Source: JABMQB01 sp964575025 (GTDB lineage Bacteria; Bacteroidota; Bacteroidia; Bacteroidales; Prolixibacteraceae). Taken from it: 64,000 nucleotides of DNA. The stretch covers positions 27,269 to 91,268 of the forward strand of contig CAZNPV010000008.1 in the NCBI GenBank assembly GCA_964575025.1, in the 5' to 3' direction. This document shows, piece by piece, positions 26,933-35,911 of the stretch. Position 1 is the first letter of the stretch. The number at the start of each line of letters is the position of its first letter. A program made the position numbers and the translations under genes. Under the pieces are notes generated by a model, which worked only from the letters and a program-made list of their open reading frames with translations, had not been told where the DNA came from and did not search any database.

Positions 26933-29119
26933 TTACACCTCCAGATTGGTAAATTCCCTGGTAATATCAAATTCATATTCAGGGTATTCATATAACGGCA
27001 TCCGGGGTTCGGTCTGGCCGATGGAATAGCAGTATAATCCGGTATAATCGTTTCGGTTCTCCCCCATTTCTTCCAGTTGATTCAGGTATTCGCTGATGGA
27101 TTTGGATTCAATGATGATCACTTTCCCCATTTTATGGATAATCGGGCTGTGACTTCGGGTTTGGTCATGGTCGAATTCCAGGATCCGCCGTCCATATCTT
27201 GTGATTCCTATCACACGGAAGGTAAGGCTTTTACCGACACCCGGAAGATTTAACACATTCCGGTCAGTAGCCAAAAAAGGAATTTTCTCTTTATGGCGTA
27301 TCTCATTGATCTGATCAATCATCTTAGGGGCATCATGTGTCAGGTTCCGTATATTTTCCAGTTCATTTTCAGGAATCTCCCCAAGCTGTTTTTCTTCCGT
27401 TTGTTCCTGTACGGCACGTGCATTGGGAGCAAAATTGTTGCTGTTCTCCATGTATCCCTTTACCGTAAAGGTGTAGTAATTCAGAACCCCAACGTCATTC
27501 AGTACTTTCCTCAGTTTAGCTGTATGTCCTCTTCGTGAAGCTGCAGCAGTAAAGACCAACTGATTTGTCACAGCCCATCCTGCTGACAAAAGCTTTGTGA
27601 TTGCCTTTGCAGCTTCCGGAGTGACCTCCATGGGAGATTCGAAGTGGGTTTGAACAACGAATTGTTTGATGCCTATGCGGGAAGCCTTCTTTTTGAATGC
27701 TTTAAGAACCTGAATTAATTCATCGGTAATCCGGAAAGGAATGTACACCGGCAAACGGGTTCCCAGCCTGATGCGTACTATTTCCGCATATTTTTCCCCG
27801 TTTTTTCTTTTTTCATTGGCTTCTTTTTTCCGGAGAGCCATTTCATAGATGCCATCCAGAATTTTTTTCAGCGCATGGTCTGAACTCATCAAGGCATCGC
27901 CTCCTGTAATCAGGATATCGCGCAACTGGGAATCGTTTTCAAAATAGTCCATCAGATGCTTCAGTTTCTCCTCCCAGGTTTCGTTGGGTCTCAGCTTATT
28001 GAGGTTAAAATTGAGGTGACCCCGTTGAAAATCATACATTCGCTGGCAAATAGCACACAATCCTCCACAGGCACGGCCCTGGGTATCCGGTATCAGAATG
28101 GCTACTTCAGGATAACGCCGGTGAATGCTATACAAATAGGGTAAGATCCAACCTGCTGCATTGGGTTCACCCACTTTCACAGTATCTTCCTTTTCCCAGG
28201 CCACAATATTCCCGAATTCATCAACCAGTTGCTGGCTGTACAAAACATAACACCGGATAGCCAGATCGGAACTGCTGGTAAAACCCGGTATCCTGACGTT
28301 CAACAAGGATAAATAATACGGATTGACAAAAAATGGAATTCCTATACTCCGAGCTTCATACAAAATTTTCATGGTATCCGGGTCCAGCGAATAGTCCAGC
28401 ATCTCATTTAACAAATCGGGATTCCGGACAGCAAACTGAAGGTGAAAGGTTGATTCGTTCCACCATTCATTCATCCGTTGGACTTTTTGTTCGTGTGTTA
28501 AACCCGGTTCAAACTGATATTTCGGACGGTTGATCTCCCCTTTTTCTATTTTATCAATCAGGATATGAATAATGCGGGATTTATTATTTTCCCGAAGTTT
28601 CACAATGCGGGGATCCAATCCCGAAGGAAAACGTTTCATCCATTTTTCAATCTTCTCACGGTCAGGGATCTCTTTTTCCTGAACTCCTCGTAACTGTCTG
28701 AAGAGTTGCAACATATCCCTGAAAAAACCAGGTCTGGCCCCACCGGTGCCAAAATTCACTGCCAGCCAAAGCATACGGATCGGATTAGAAACGGCTATCT
28801 CTCCGCGGAGATTCTGATCCCTGAATTCCTGGCCGGCATGATCCATATAATCCAGTATGCGAATAAGGGCATAGTCTTTCCAGCGTAAGGAATGAAAGCT
28901 CTCCAGCGTGTTATCTTTCCCTTTATAGAATGTTACAGCTGCCGGATTTGCTTCCAGTTCAGGATATACCCAGTTGCGTATTCGAACCATTGCTTCTTCC
29001 AAACTTGCGGAAGTACGGAGAATATCTCCAAGAACAGGATTTTCTTTTAACAGAAGTTGAAGCAGCTTATGGGAAGGTATATTGATTGCAACTTTATCAA
29101 GTGATGTCAGATCATTCAT
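26933..29119 (-). CDS. KamA family radical SAM protein
   Basis: 728 residues. The radical SAM cysteines are in ACGGLCAICQRMYDF (CxxxCxxC) at about 345-355, followed by LRDILITGGDALMSSDHALK and RLGTRLPVYIPFRITDEL, the core of lysine 2,3-aminomutase-like enzymes. It is much longer than lysine 2,3-aminomutase or EpmB (about 330-440 residues), with an N-terminal helical extension of about 300 residues and a C-terminal part of about 120. This long form is annotated only at family level. The exact amino acid substrate is unknown. It is transcribed alone or together with the class 1 isoprenoid-type gene upstream, whose end is 92 bases away. Confidence 0.85.
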   Translation of the reverse strand: MNDLTSLDKVAINIPSHKLLQLLLKENPVLGDILRTSASLEEAMVRIRNWVYPELEANPAAVTFYKGKDNTLESFHSLRWKDYALIRILDYMDHAGQEFRDQNLRGEIAVSNPIRMLWLAVNFGTGGARPGFFRDMLQLFRQLRGVQEKEIPDREKIEKWMKRFPSGLDPRIVKLRENNKSRIIHILIDKIEKGEINRPKYQFEPGLTHEQKVQRMNEWWNESTFHLQFAVRNPDLLNEMLDYSLDPDTMKILYEARSIGIPFFVNPYYLSLLNVRIPGFTSSSDLAIRCYVLYSQQLVDEFGNIVAWEKEDTVKVGEPNAAGWILPYLYSIHRRYPEVAILIPDTQGRACGGLCAICQRMYDFQRGHLNFNLNKLRPNETWEEKLKHLMDYFENDSQLRDILITGGDALMSSDHALKKILDGIYEMALRKKEANEKRKNGEKYAEIVRIRLGTRLPVYIPFRITDELIQVLKAFKKKASRIGIKQFVVQTHFESPMEVTPEAAKAITKLLSAGWAVTNQLVFTAAASRRGHTAKLRKVLNDVGVLNYYTFTVKGYMENSNNFAPNARAVQEQTEEKQLGEIPENELENIRNLTHDAPKMIDQINEIRHKEKIPFLATDRNVLNLPGVGKSLTFRVIGITRYGRRILEFDHDQTRSHSPIIHKMGKVIIIESKSISEYLNQLEEMGENRNDYTGLYCYSIGQTEPRMPLYEYPEYEFDITREFTNLEV

Positions 29120-29211
29120 GCCTTTAATCTTTATAATTTATAGAATCAATTCGTGTACGTATTTAAAATACACAAAAAGATGAAAAGTTCAAAAAAAAAA
29201 GCAGGTAATTC

Positions 29212-30447
29212 TTATTTGCAGGCCAGATCAGCCATTACCGATTCCATTATTTTCTTCATATAAGATATCCGCTGGGGAGAAAGCCGGCTTCGTCGTTTCT
29301 TCAGGTAGGCAATACTTAAAGGAGAATAGGATTCTGTTTTTTTCATAAACCCGGGGCTGAAAAATGATCCATTCAGCAGGATTGTTTCCAGGAGCATTGT
29401 TTCCACACTTTTTTTAATCAGGCTTTTGTACACAGGAATTTTATAGCCTCCAAAAGAATCCAGGTGATTAAAAACCTTTTCCCCGAAATGCAATGTTTTA
29501 GCAGCGAGTACATCGCGGGTTTTATTTTCAGATTCAGTGGAAAACAGGGTATGCTGGCCGGTTTCCTGATCCTGGTTCACATCCTGCATATCGTCAAGCA
29601 GTTGAAGGGTTACACCAAACCCGAAACAAAACCGTTCAAGGTTGGGAGGCAGATCGCCTGCCACCAGATAGCCATCTGCCAATACGGATGTCCCCCCCTT
29701 TTCAAAACTGATTTGTAGAATTTTTTCTCCGTTCAGGTGAGCTTCCGGTTCAATAAGACGAAGGCTCCGGGTTTGTGCATCATGGATGGCCAAAAGACTG
29801 GCATATACTTTGGGATATCGTTCTCTGTTGAACTGTCCCTCAATCATTTCAACCAGCCTGAAGATACTTGTTTCGTGTTCATTTTGAGGGGTTACATCCT
29901 GACCACACAGTCTGGCCCTGAAACGTTTCGTAAATTCCATTTTTACCTGACGGCTGATGGCCTGGTTGTCCAGATAGTTATCGCTGTAGGGATACAACAT
30001 GCTGTAGGCAAATACAGAAGGAGTCAATTCCATTTTATACCCCATCATGAACTGAATCCCGTTCATGATCCACGCATTCCGGCAGGCCTGAAAAATATCG
30101 TCCAGATCAATGGCCGGATCAAACTGCCGGCTCATGCGGACAAAATCTTTGGTTATCTGTTTGTACGCTCCCGAAAAGATAACATCCAGCTGTTCCTCAT
30201 TGAAATCAAAAACGGATTGGAAAAGAAACCTGGCCTGCGGAGTTAATTTTTCTTCAGGCCCCGATTTAATTTTTCCGCGGTTGGTACGGGTATTAAGTTT
30301 TTCGATAAATCCTTCAAAATATTGCTCCCTTTCTTTTTTTTCCTTTGCAGGGTACTGTTTTTCAAATACGGGTAAGTACGGTTCACATTGTGACCAGATC
30401 CTGATAAAATAATCCGTCAAACAGGGTACCGAAAGAAGTGATTGCAT
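29212..30447 (-). CDS. Class 1 isoprenoid biosynthesis-fold protein
   Basis: 411 residues, mostly helical. Two aspartate-rich motifs are visible: YSDNYLDN near residue 154 and LLDDMQDVNQD near 286. They are spaced as in the two metal-binding motifs of trans-prenyl synthases and terpene-cyclase-like class 1 folds. The rest does not look like IspA or octaprenyl synthase, and no chain-length region is recognisable. Bacteroidota members are annotated as class 1 isoprenoid biosynthesis enzymes without assigned product. No carotenoid or hopanoid genes are nearby. Confidence 0.7.
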   Translation of the reverse strand: MQSLLSVPCLTDYFIRIWSQCEPYLPVFEKQYPAKEKKEREQYFEGFIEKLNTRTNRGKIKSGPEEKLTPQARFLFQSVFDFNEEQLDVIFSGAYKQITKDFVRMSRQFDPAIDLDDIFQACRNAWIMNGIQFMMGYKMELTPSVFAYSMLYPYSDNYLDNQAISRQVKMEFTKRFRARLCGQDVTPQNEHETSIFRLVEMIEGQFNRERYPKVYASLLAIHDAQTRSLRLIEPEAHLNGEKILQISFEKGGTSVLADGYLVAGDLPPNLERFCFGFGVTLQLLDDMQDVNQDQETGQHTLFSTESENKTRDVLAAKTLHFGEKVFNHLDSFGGYKIPVYKSLIKKSVETMLLETILLNGSFFSPGFMKKTESYSPLSIAYLKKRRSRLSPQRISYMKKIMESVMADLACK

Positions 30448-30589
30448 AGACTAAATGGTTTTTAGGATCGCATTTGCAGGCAATACCGGTAAATCCGTTA
30501 AATTAAAACATTCCCTCGAGTCAGGCAATATTTTTCCGTTAAACGGGAAGAATCCGGGGACGTACAAAAGATTTCAGCAGATAAGAAAA

Positions 30590-31300
30590 TCAGGCTATGT
30601 TGTTAAATACTGCCTGGACATCGTCATCTTCTTCGAGTTTATCCAAAAGTTTCTCAATTTCTTCCAGTTGTTCCTCAGTAAATTCCACCGGGTTGTTCGG
30701 GATTCGTTGGAGGGATGCTTTTTTCACTTCAATTCCCAGGTCTTCAAAAGCTTTTGACAAGTCTCCGAAGTTGGTATAGTCGGCATAGGCATACACAATC
30801 CCTTCATTTTCATCCATTTCTTCCAGCCCTGCATCGATGAGGCCGAGTTCCAGTTCATCCATTCCAGGGGTGTCAGGTTTTTCAAATTCAAAAACGGCTT
30901 TACGGGAAAACATAAATTCAAGCGATCCTGTGGGAACCAGGGCTCCTCCGGATTTGTTAAAATAATTTTTTATATTGGCCACTGTCCGGGTTGGATTATC
31001 GGTAGCGCATTCAACCATAATCAACACTCCATGCGGTCCTTTGCCCTCGTATAGTACTTCAGCGTAATGCGCGGCATCTTTCCCTGAGGCTCTTTTTATA
31101 GCTGCATCGATATTCGCCTTGGGCATGTTTTGGGCTTTGGCATTTAGAATTGCTGTTCGTAAAGCTGCATTCATATCCGGATCAGGGCCTCCCTCTTTGG
31201 CTGCTATCGTAATCGCTTTTCCCAGTTTCGGAAAAATCCGTGACATTTTATCCCAGCGTTTTTCTTTCGCTGCCCTCCGGTATTCAAATGCTCTTCCCAT
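30590..31300 (-). CDS. YebC/PmpR family protein
   Basis: 236 residues. The N-terminal GRAFEYRRAAKEKRWDKMSR, then AAKEGGPDPDMNAALRTAI and YEGKGPHGVLIMVECATDN are signatures of YebC/PmpR; the acidic C-terminus is also typical. The family includes DNA-binding regulators and, by recent work, factors helping ribosomes at difficult stretches. It is monocistronic, with about 140 bases on the downstream side. Confidence 0.95.
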   Translation of the reverse strand: MGRAFEYRRAAKEKRWDKMSRIFPKLGKAITIAAKEGGPDPDMNAALRTAILNAKAQNMPKANIDAAIKRASGKDAAHYAEVLYEGKGPHGVLIMVECATDNPTRTVANIKNYFNKSGGALVPTGSLEFMFSRKAVFEFEKPDTPGMDELELGLIDAGLEEMDENEGIVYAYADYTNFGDLSKAFEDLGIEVKKASLQRIPNNPVEFTEEQLEEIEKLLDKLEEDDDVQAVFNNIA

Positions 31301-31397
31301 TATTTATAATTTTCCTGGTTACGAAAATAATACCAAAACAAATTGAAAACAAATTTATGCATCAGGGATCATCGTTGTTCTCCTGTTTGTTTACCTG

Positions 31398-32822
31398 CTA
31401 TTCCTGTTCCCTGTGGGAAAGGATAATATCAACGGGATACGTATTCCGCAGGTATTCAGACACTTTCTCCGCTGCATACACCGACCGGTGCTGTCCGCCG
31501 GTGCAGCCAAAACTAACCGAGAGATGAGTAAAATCCCGTTCCAGGTATTTTTCCACTGCCTGAGTGATAAGCTTTTTTACCGAATCCAGAAATTCTGCCA
31601 TTTCCGTTTTTGTTTCCAGAAAGGTTATTACCTCCTTATCCTGGCCCGTCAGATTCTTAAATTCCTTATACCTCCCCGGATTATGGATTGCACGGCAATC
31701 GAACACAAATCCTCCCCCGTTCCCGGACGGATCAGCCGGAATACCCTTTTTATAGGAAAAACTGGTAATCCGCACGGTCAAGTCCTTTCCGGAAGCTCCT
31801 ATCTGATGCAATACGCTTGATTCCGGAAGTTTCTTTAAGATATTCTTCAACTCCGGAATCTGTACCGGAAGATCCATTCCCGAGAGCAAATACTCCAGGT
31901 TACGAAGGGCATAGGGGATGCTTTTCAGGAAATGTTCCTTTTTTTCATAAAATCCCCTGAAACCATACGCTCCCATTGCCTGCATGATTCTGATCAACAC
32001 AAATCCGTCAAAATATTTCCGGAAAGTCGTTGGATCAGAAGGCGTTATTTTCTGTAGTTCATTCAGATAAAAACCGTATAATTCTTCCCGTACCGGGGGA
32101 GGAATATCCGCTTTGCCATCATACAGCAGGGAAGCCAGGTCGTATTGTAAGGCTCCTTTCCTGCCCCCCTGGTAATCGATAAAATATACCCGGTTGTTTT
32201 TTAACATGATATTCCTCGATTGAAAATCGCGGAAAAGAAAATAGGAATGGTCTGCCGTCAGCAGAAAATCACTTAACACCTGGAAGTCATCTTCAAGAGC
32301 CTGTTCATCAAAAGGTATTTGCGCCAGCTTCAGGAAATAGTATTTAAAATAGTTCAGGTCCCACATCATGGATTGTTTGTCGAAAGCCGCCCTGGGATAG
32401 CAAACCGAATAATCGATATCTCTGCCGGCCAGAACCTGAATACGGGGTAACTGAACCAGTACTTTCCTGTATTGAGCCACAATGCGGTCTGAAAAATCCC
32501 TGCCGGTACGTTCCTTACTTAAAAAATCGAATAACGTAGTATCTCCCAGATCTTCAATCAAATAATAGGTCCGGCTGTCTCCCACTGCATAAATTTGCGG
32601 TACCGGAATAGTGTTTTTCATAAAATGGCCTGAAAAAGATAAAAAAGCCTCATTCTCTTTTACATCCCCATTAAAAGCACCGATAGCTGTTCGGTTTTCA
32701 CTGTGTAACCGGCAATATTCACGGTAGGATCCGGATGAGGGCAAATCTTCCACATTCCGGACTTTTTCAGAGAAAGTGGATTCAAATAAGCGAATAATTT
32801 TATGGATTGCTTCGGGCTTCAA
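31398..32822 (-). CDS. Fusion of an APH/AmgK-like sugar kinase with a RapZ C-terminal domain
   Basis: 474 residues from a TTG start (32820-32822); the in-frame stop TAA lies four codons upstream and no ATG lies between. Residues about 1-330 form an aminoglycoside-phosphotransferase-type kinase: IEDLGDTTLFDFL, the catalytic loop FLFRDFQSRNIMLKNN near 196 and the metal site VYFIDYQGGRKGALQYDLAS. This pattern fits the AmgK group that phosphorylates amino sugars at C1. Residues about 345-474 match the RapZ C-terminal domain, including GCTGGQHRSVYAAEKVSEYL near 440 and the ending ILSHREQE. In enterobacteria that domain senses glucosamine-6-phosphate. The Walker A kinase part of full RapZ is absent. 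Confidence 0.85.
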   Translation of the reverse strand: MKPEAIHKIIRLFESTFSEKVRNVEDLPSSGSYREYCRLHSENRTAIGAFNGDVKENEAFLSFSGHFMKNTIPVPQIYAVGDSRTYYLIEDLGDTTLFDFLSKERTGRDFSDRIVAQYRKVLVQLPRIQVLAGRDIDYSVCYPRAAFDKQSMMWDLNYFKYYFLKLAQIPFDEQALEDDFQVLSDFLLTADHSYFLFRDFQSRNIMLKNNRVYFIDYQGGRKGALQYDLASLLYDGKADIPPPVREELYGFYLNELQKITPSDPTTFRKYFDGFVLIRIMQAMGAYGFRGFYEKKEHFLKSIPYALRNLEYLLSGMDLPVQIPELKNILKKLPESSVLHQIGASGKDLTVRITSFSYKKGIPADPSGNGGGFVFDCRAIHNPGRYKEFKNLTGQDKEVITFLETKTEMAEFLDSVKKLITQAVEKYLERDFTHLSVSFGCTGGQHRSVYAAEKVSEYLRNTYPVDIILSHREQE

Positions 32823-32881
32823 TAGGTCTTTTTAAAAGTTAAACACTATTTTTATTCAGAATTTCATACAATAGTACCTGA

Positions 32882-33604
32882 ATGGTCAAAATAAAAACCA
32901 AAAATATTCAAATTTTAAAACTTCTCAGGTATTTCCTGCGAATAAACGGAGCAATTTTCGTTACAGGTATTATCCTGGCTTTTACAACACTCCCCTATTG
33001 GGGATATCATTGGTTGGGAACGAGCAAAACGATGCGTATCAGCGAACCGGAAGCCATTGTTCTGCTGGGAGGAGGTGGTATGCCCAGTCAGTCAAACCTT
33101 ATGCGAAGCTGGTATGCTGCCCTAGCAGCTGTTAATTTTCCGGAGTCTGACGTTTTTGTGGTCATGCCCGGCGACCTTACGGATTCCACAAGTACCCCCC
33201 GGAAAATGAAAAATGAGTTGATCCTTAGAGGAGTTCAACCGGATAAAATCTGTTTTGAGGGAAAAGGCACCAATACACGCTCGCAGGCTTTGAATTGCAG
33301 GAGTTTACTGAAACCAGAAAAAAGCATTCTTCTCATAACCTCGCCTGAACATATGAGACGTGCCATATTATGCTTTCAAAAGGTTGGATTTGTGCATGTG
33401 AATGGCTTCCCTGCCTTTGAAGAGGCGGCTGAAGCTGACTTCTCGTTTACCGATGACGAACTGGGAGGAAACAAAACACTGATCCCGGATGTAGGGAAAA
33501 ATACATCCCTCCGTTACCAGGTGTGGAACCATCTGACATATGAAATTTTCATTATCAGAGAATTCCTGGCATTGGGGTATTACAAAATAAGAGGTTGGAT
33601 ATGA
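32882..33604 (+). CDS. YdcF/SanA family DUF218 protein
   Basis: 240 residues with one N-terminal membrane segment (about 22-42). The DUF218 core includes AIVLLGGGGMPSQSNLMR, FVVMPGDLTDS, CFEGKGTNTRSQALNC and LLITSPEHMRRA. Relatives (ElyC, SanA, YdcF) act in envelope or peptidoglycan precursor homeostasis. It is followed 22 bases later by a family 2 glycosyltransferase, suggesting an envelope-related pair. Confidence 0.85.
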   Translation: MVKIKTKNIQILKLLRYFLRINGAIFVTGIILAFTTLPYWGYHWLGTSKTMRISEPEAIVLLGGGGMPSQSNLMRSWYAALAAVNFPESDVFVVMPGDLTDSTSTPRKMKNELILRGVQPDKICFEGKGTNTRSQALNCRSLLKPEKSILLITSPEHMRRAILCFQKVGFVHVNGFPAFEEAAEADFSFTDDELGGNKTLIPDVGKNTSLRYQVWNHLTYEIFIIREFLALGYYKIRGWI

Positions 33605-33625
33605 AAAATGATAATTTTTTGACCC

Positions 33626-34375
33626 ATGCAATTAACAGCAATCATACCGACTCTCAATGAAGAGAAGAAGATCAGGGGGGCCCTGGAATCGGTTTCCTTT
33701 GCGGACGAAATGCTGGTAATCGACTCGCTGAGCAGGGATCGTACGGCGGATATAGCCCGTAATGCCGGTGCCAGGGTGATAGAACATCCCTTTGATAATT
33801 TTTCAGCACAAAAAAACAAGGCCATCGAACAGGCAACAAATGACTGGATATTCGTGCTGGATGCCGATGAACGCATCCCCGGGGAACTTCAGGAGGAGAT
33901 AAAAATGCTCCTGAAAAAGCAACCTGAACACGATGCCTACTGGATATACCGCAGAAATTATTTTTTGGGCAAAGAAGTCTGCTTCAGCGGATGGCAACAC
34001 GACAGAGTAATCCGGTTGTTTCGAAAACAAACCTGCCGGTATAACCATAAACGGGTCCATGAAGAAATTGAAACCACAGGATCCTGCGGGTTCCTGAAAA
34101 ATAAACTGGACCATTACACATGTGCTGATCTTGATGAATACAAAAAAAAAATGGATCACTACGCTCAACTCCAGGCTGAGGAACTGTTTCAGAAAAATGC
34201 AACGATTACACCTTTTCATTCCCTTTTTAAACCCGCTTTCCGGTTTTTCCGGCACTATGTTTTACAGCAGGGATTTCGTGACGGCTGCACAGGATATACC
34301 ATTGCACGCCTCCAGGCCTATGTAGTATTTAAACGATATGCAGAACTAAAGGTCCTGCAGAAACAAAAAGGATGA
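33626..34375 (+). CDS. Family 2 glycosyltransferase, WaaE/KdtX-like
   Basis: 249 residues. The GT-A fold begins TAIIPTLNEEKKIRGALESV, with LVIDSLSRDRT and the DxD-like FVLDADERIP near residue 78; AQKNKAIEQA precedes it, as in LPS core beta-1,4-glucosyltransferases of the WaaE type. The C-terminal helix-rich part contains FRHYVLQQGFRDGCTGYTIA. It likely adds a sugar to lipopolysaccharide core on the cytoplasmic face. Confidence 0.88.
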   Translation: MQLTAIIPTLNEEKKIRGALESVSFADEMLVIDSLSRDRTADIARNAGARVIEHPFDNFSAQKNKAIEQATNDWIFVLDADERIPGELQEEIKMLLKKQPEHDAYWIYRRNYFLGKEVCFSGWQHDRVIRLFRKQTCRYNHKRVHEEIETTGSCGFLKNKLDHYTCADLDEYKKKMDHYAQLQAEELFQKNATITPFHSLFKPAFRFFRHYVLQQGFRDGCTGYTIARLQAYVVFKRYAELKVLQKQKG

Positions 34376-34423
34376 AACCCCTAAGGCAGTTATAAACACG
34401 ATTCTGCTTATAAAAAAAAACGG

Positions 34424-34452
34424 AGATCTTTTTTTTTTAATAAAAAAGATCT
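34424..34452. terminator. AT-rich hairpin after the glycosyltransferase gene
   Basis: AGATCTTTTTT (34424-34434) pairs with AAAAAAGATCT (34442-34452) in the 120-base gap between the glycosyltransferase and the first gene of the fimbria-like locus. The stem has few G-C pairs and an internal T-run, so terminator function is plausible but not certain. Confidence 0.45.
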
Positions 34453-34495
34453 ACTTTAGAAGTGGCAATTTATACCTGATTGAACAACTTTGAAC

Positions 34496-35071
34496 ATGCG
34501 GCTCACTACAACGTTGCTTGGTGCATTGGTTTTGCTGGTTTCCGGATTGGGTGCTTTTGCGCAAAACGTGAATTCCGCTGAGAACAATTGCCGGATCATC
34601 ATACCGGAAGTAGCCCTGGTCAGTGTCCTATCCAATAATTCAGAATCGATTGTCCTGCAACCTGCAATTCCTGACGAAGCAGGACTTGTACTTGATTTTT
34701 CCAATGCCCGGAAAAGCGATGCGTGGATTAATTATTCATCTATATTGGCAGGAAACGGGTTACAATCCAGAAGCCTGAGTGCCAAAATTAACCAGACAAT
34801 ACCCCCCGGGCTGCTTTTAAAAATCAGGGCATCCGGCGATGCCGGTCAGGGTGCAGGAAAACGTGGAGTGCCGGCAGGTGAAATTATTCTCTCCAATACC
34901 TATCAGCCTGTTATAACTGGAATCGGTAGCGGATATACCGGGGCCGGATTAAACAAAGGACATCTGCTTACCTATTCACTCGAGTTGGGAGAACCAGAGA
35001 ATTACGGGGATCTTTTGCACCAGAAAGACCTTACATTCACCGTTATTTTTACCTTAATTGACGATATATAA
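34496..35071 (+). CDS. Fimbria-like secreted subunit, paralogue 1
   Basis: 191 residues from the ATG at 34496 (a TTG six bases upstream is in frame). Signal peptide about 1-22, cleaved after AFA or AQ. The mature part shares a pattern with the proteins at 35180 and 39521: IPEVALV near the N-terminus, AWINYSSI in the middle, TIPPGLLL, VPAGEIILS, then GIGSGYTGAGLNKGHLLTYS and a C-terminal strand ending TLIDDI. The single mature Cys (NCRII) is near the N-terminus. Composition is Gly/Ser/Thr/Asn-rich with alternating hydrophobic residues, as in all-beta secreted subunits. No named family was recognised; a role as structural subunit rests on the operon layout. Confidence 0.7.
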   Translation: MRLTTTLLGALVLLVSGLGAFAQNVNSAENNCRIIIPEVALVSVLSNNSESIVLQPAIPDEAGLVLDFSNARKSDAWINYSSILAGNGLQSRSLSAKINQTIPPGLLLKIRASGDAGQGAGKRGVPAGEIILSNTYQPVITGIGSGYTGAGLNKGHLLTYSLELGEPENYGDLLHQKDLTFTVIFTLIDDI

Positions 35072-35139
35072 TTCCCCTCTCAGGAATTTCGCAGGCTGAT
35101 TTCAGGATTTTCCCCATTCAACAAGATCTGATTTAACCC

Positions 35140-35147
35140 TACCTTTG
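35140..35147 (+). promoter_or_regulatory. Bacteroidota-type -7 box between the first two subunit genes
   Basis: TACCTTTG fits TAnnTTTG exactly and lies 32 bases before the ATG of the second subunit gene. The -33 position reads TTCA rather than TTTG. If active, it would let the second subunit and downstream genes be expressed separately from the first. Confidence 0.4.
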
Positions 35148-35179
35148 CACAAGTTGTTTTAGGCACTGTTTTTATTCCT

Positions 35180-35761
35180 ATGAAAAAAAATCTCAGTCTG
35201 GCATTTATTTCAGGTATTTTGTTGTTCACCATGGAAATAACAGGTACAGCCCAACCAACCAATTCCGGATCACACACCCTTTCATTAAACATACCGGAAG
35301 TCGCTTTGCTCGACCTTGAATCAAACACAAATACGTCTCTTGCTCTCAGTCCTTTTTCTCCTACCGAAGCAGGAAATGCACTGGATTTTTCTTCCGCATC
35401 CGATCATTCAATATGGCTCAATTATTCCTCGGTAACCGGAAACTCCGGATCACACAGGAAAATCAGCGCCTATGTTGAAGGAACCATTCCTGATGGTATG
35501 ATGCTCAGTGTAAAAGCCTCGTCGTATTCAGGGAATGGCAACGGCAGAACCGGAATCCCAACCGGAAAAGTCCATTTATCAGAAAATACTCAGGATATCA
35601 TTACCCACATTGGAAGTTGTTATACCGGCGACGGAGTGAACAACGGACACCTGCTTACCTATTCCCTTGAACCAGGAAAGAACAATACGGATTACGAAAC
35701 CCTTGCCTACGAAAATTCTGCTTCATTGCATGTTATTTATACCTTAACGGACGACAATTAA
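35180..35761 (+). CDS. Fimbria-like secreted subunit, paralogue 2
   Basis: 193 residues with a signal peptide (about 1-24). Shared motifs with its two paralogues: LNIPEVALLDLESN, SIWLNYSSVTG, GTIPDGMML, GIPTGKVHLS, HIGSCYTGDGVNNGHLLTYS and the ending YTLTDDN. Unlike paralogue 1 it has a Cys in the GxCYTG motif only. The short mature length (about 168 residues), all-beta character and repeated Ser/Gly are consistent with a surface subunit assembled outside the cell. It lies 108 bases after paralogue 1 and 150 bases before the chaperone-like gene. Confidence 0.7.
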   Translation: MKKNLSLAFISGILLFTMEITGTAQPTNSGSHTLSLNIPEVALLDLESNTNTSLALSPFSPTEAGNALDFSSASDHSIWLNYSSVTGNSGSHRKISAYVEGTIPDGMMLSVKASSYSGNGNGRTGIPTGKVHLSENTQDIITHIGSCYTGDGVNNGHLLTYSLEPGKNNTDYETLAYENSASLHVIYTLTDDN

Positions 35762-35911
35762 TTCACCGGGCTGGCCGGTCAATCCATCGTTCATTTCGCG
35801 TAAAACATTCAACAAATCATCCCTGTATATAAAAAAAGATGTAAATTAAAACAGCAGGTATTTGTAATTCATTCTGTTTTGTTTTACTTTGAGATAGCAA
35901 AAAAAAGCATC

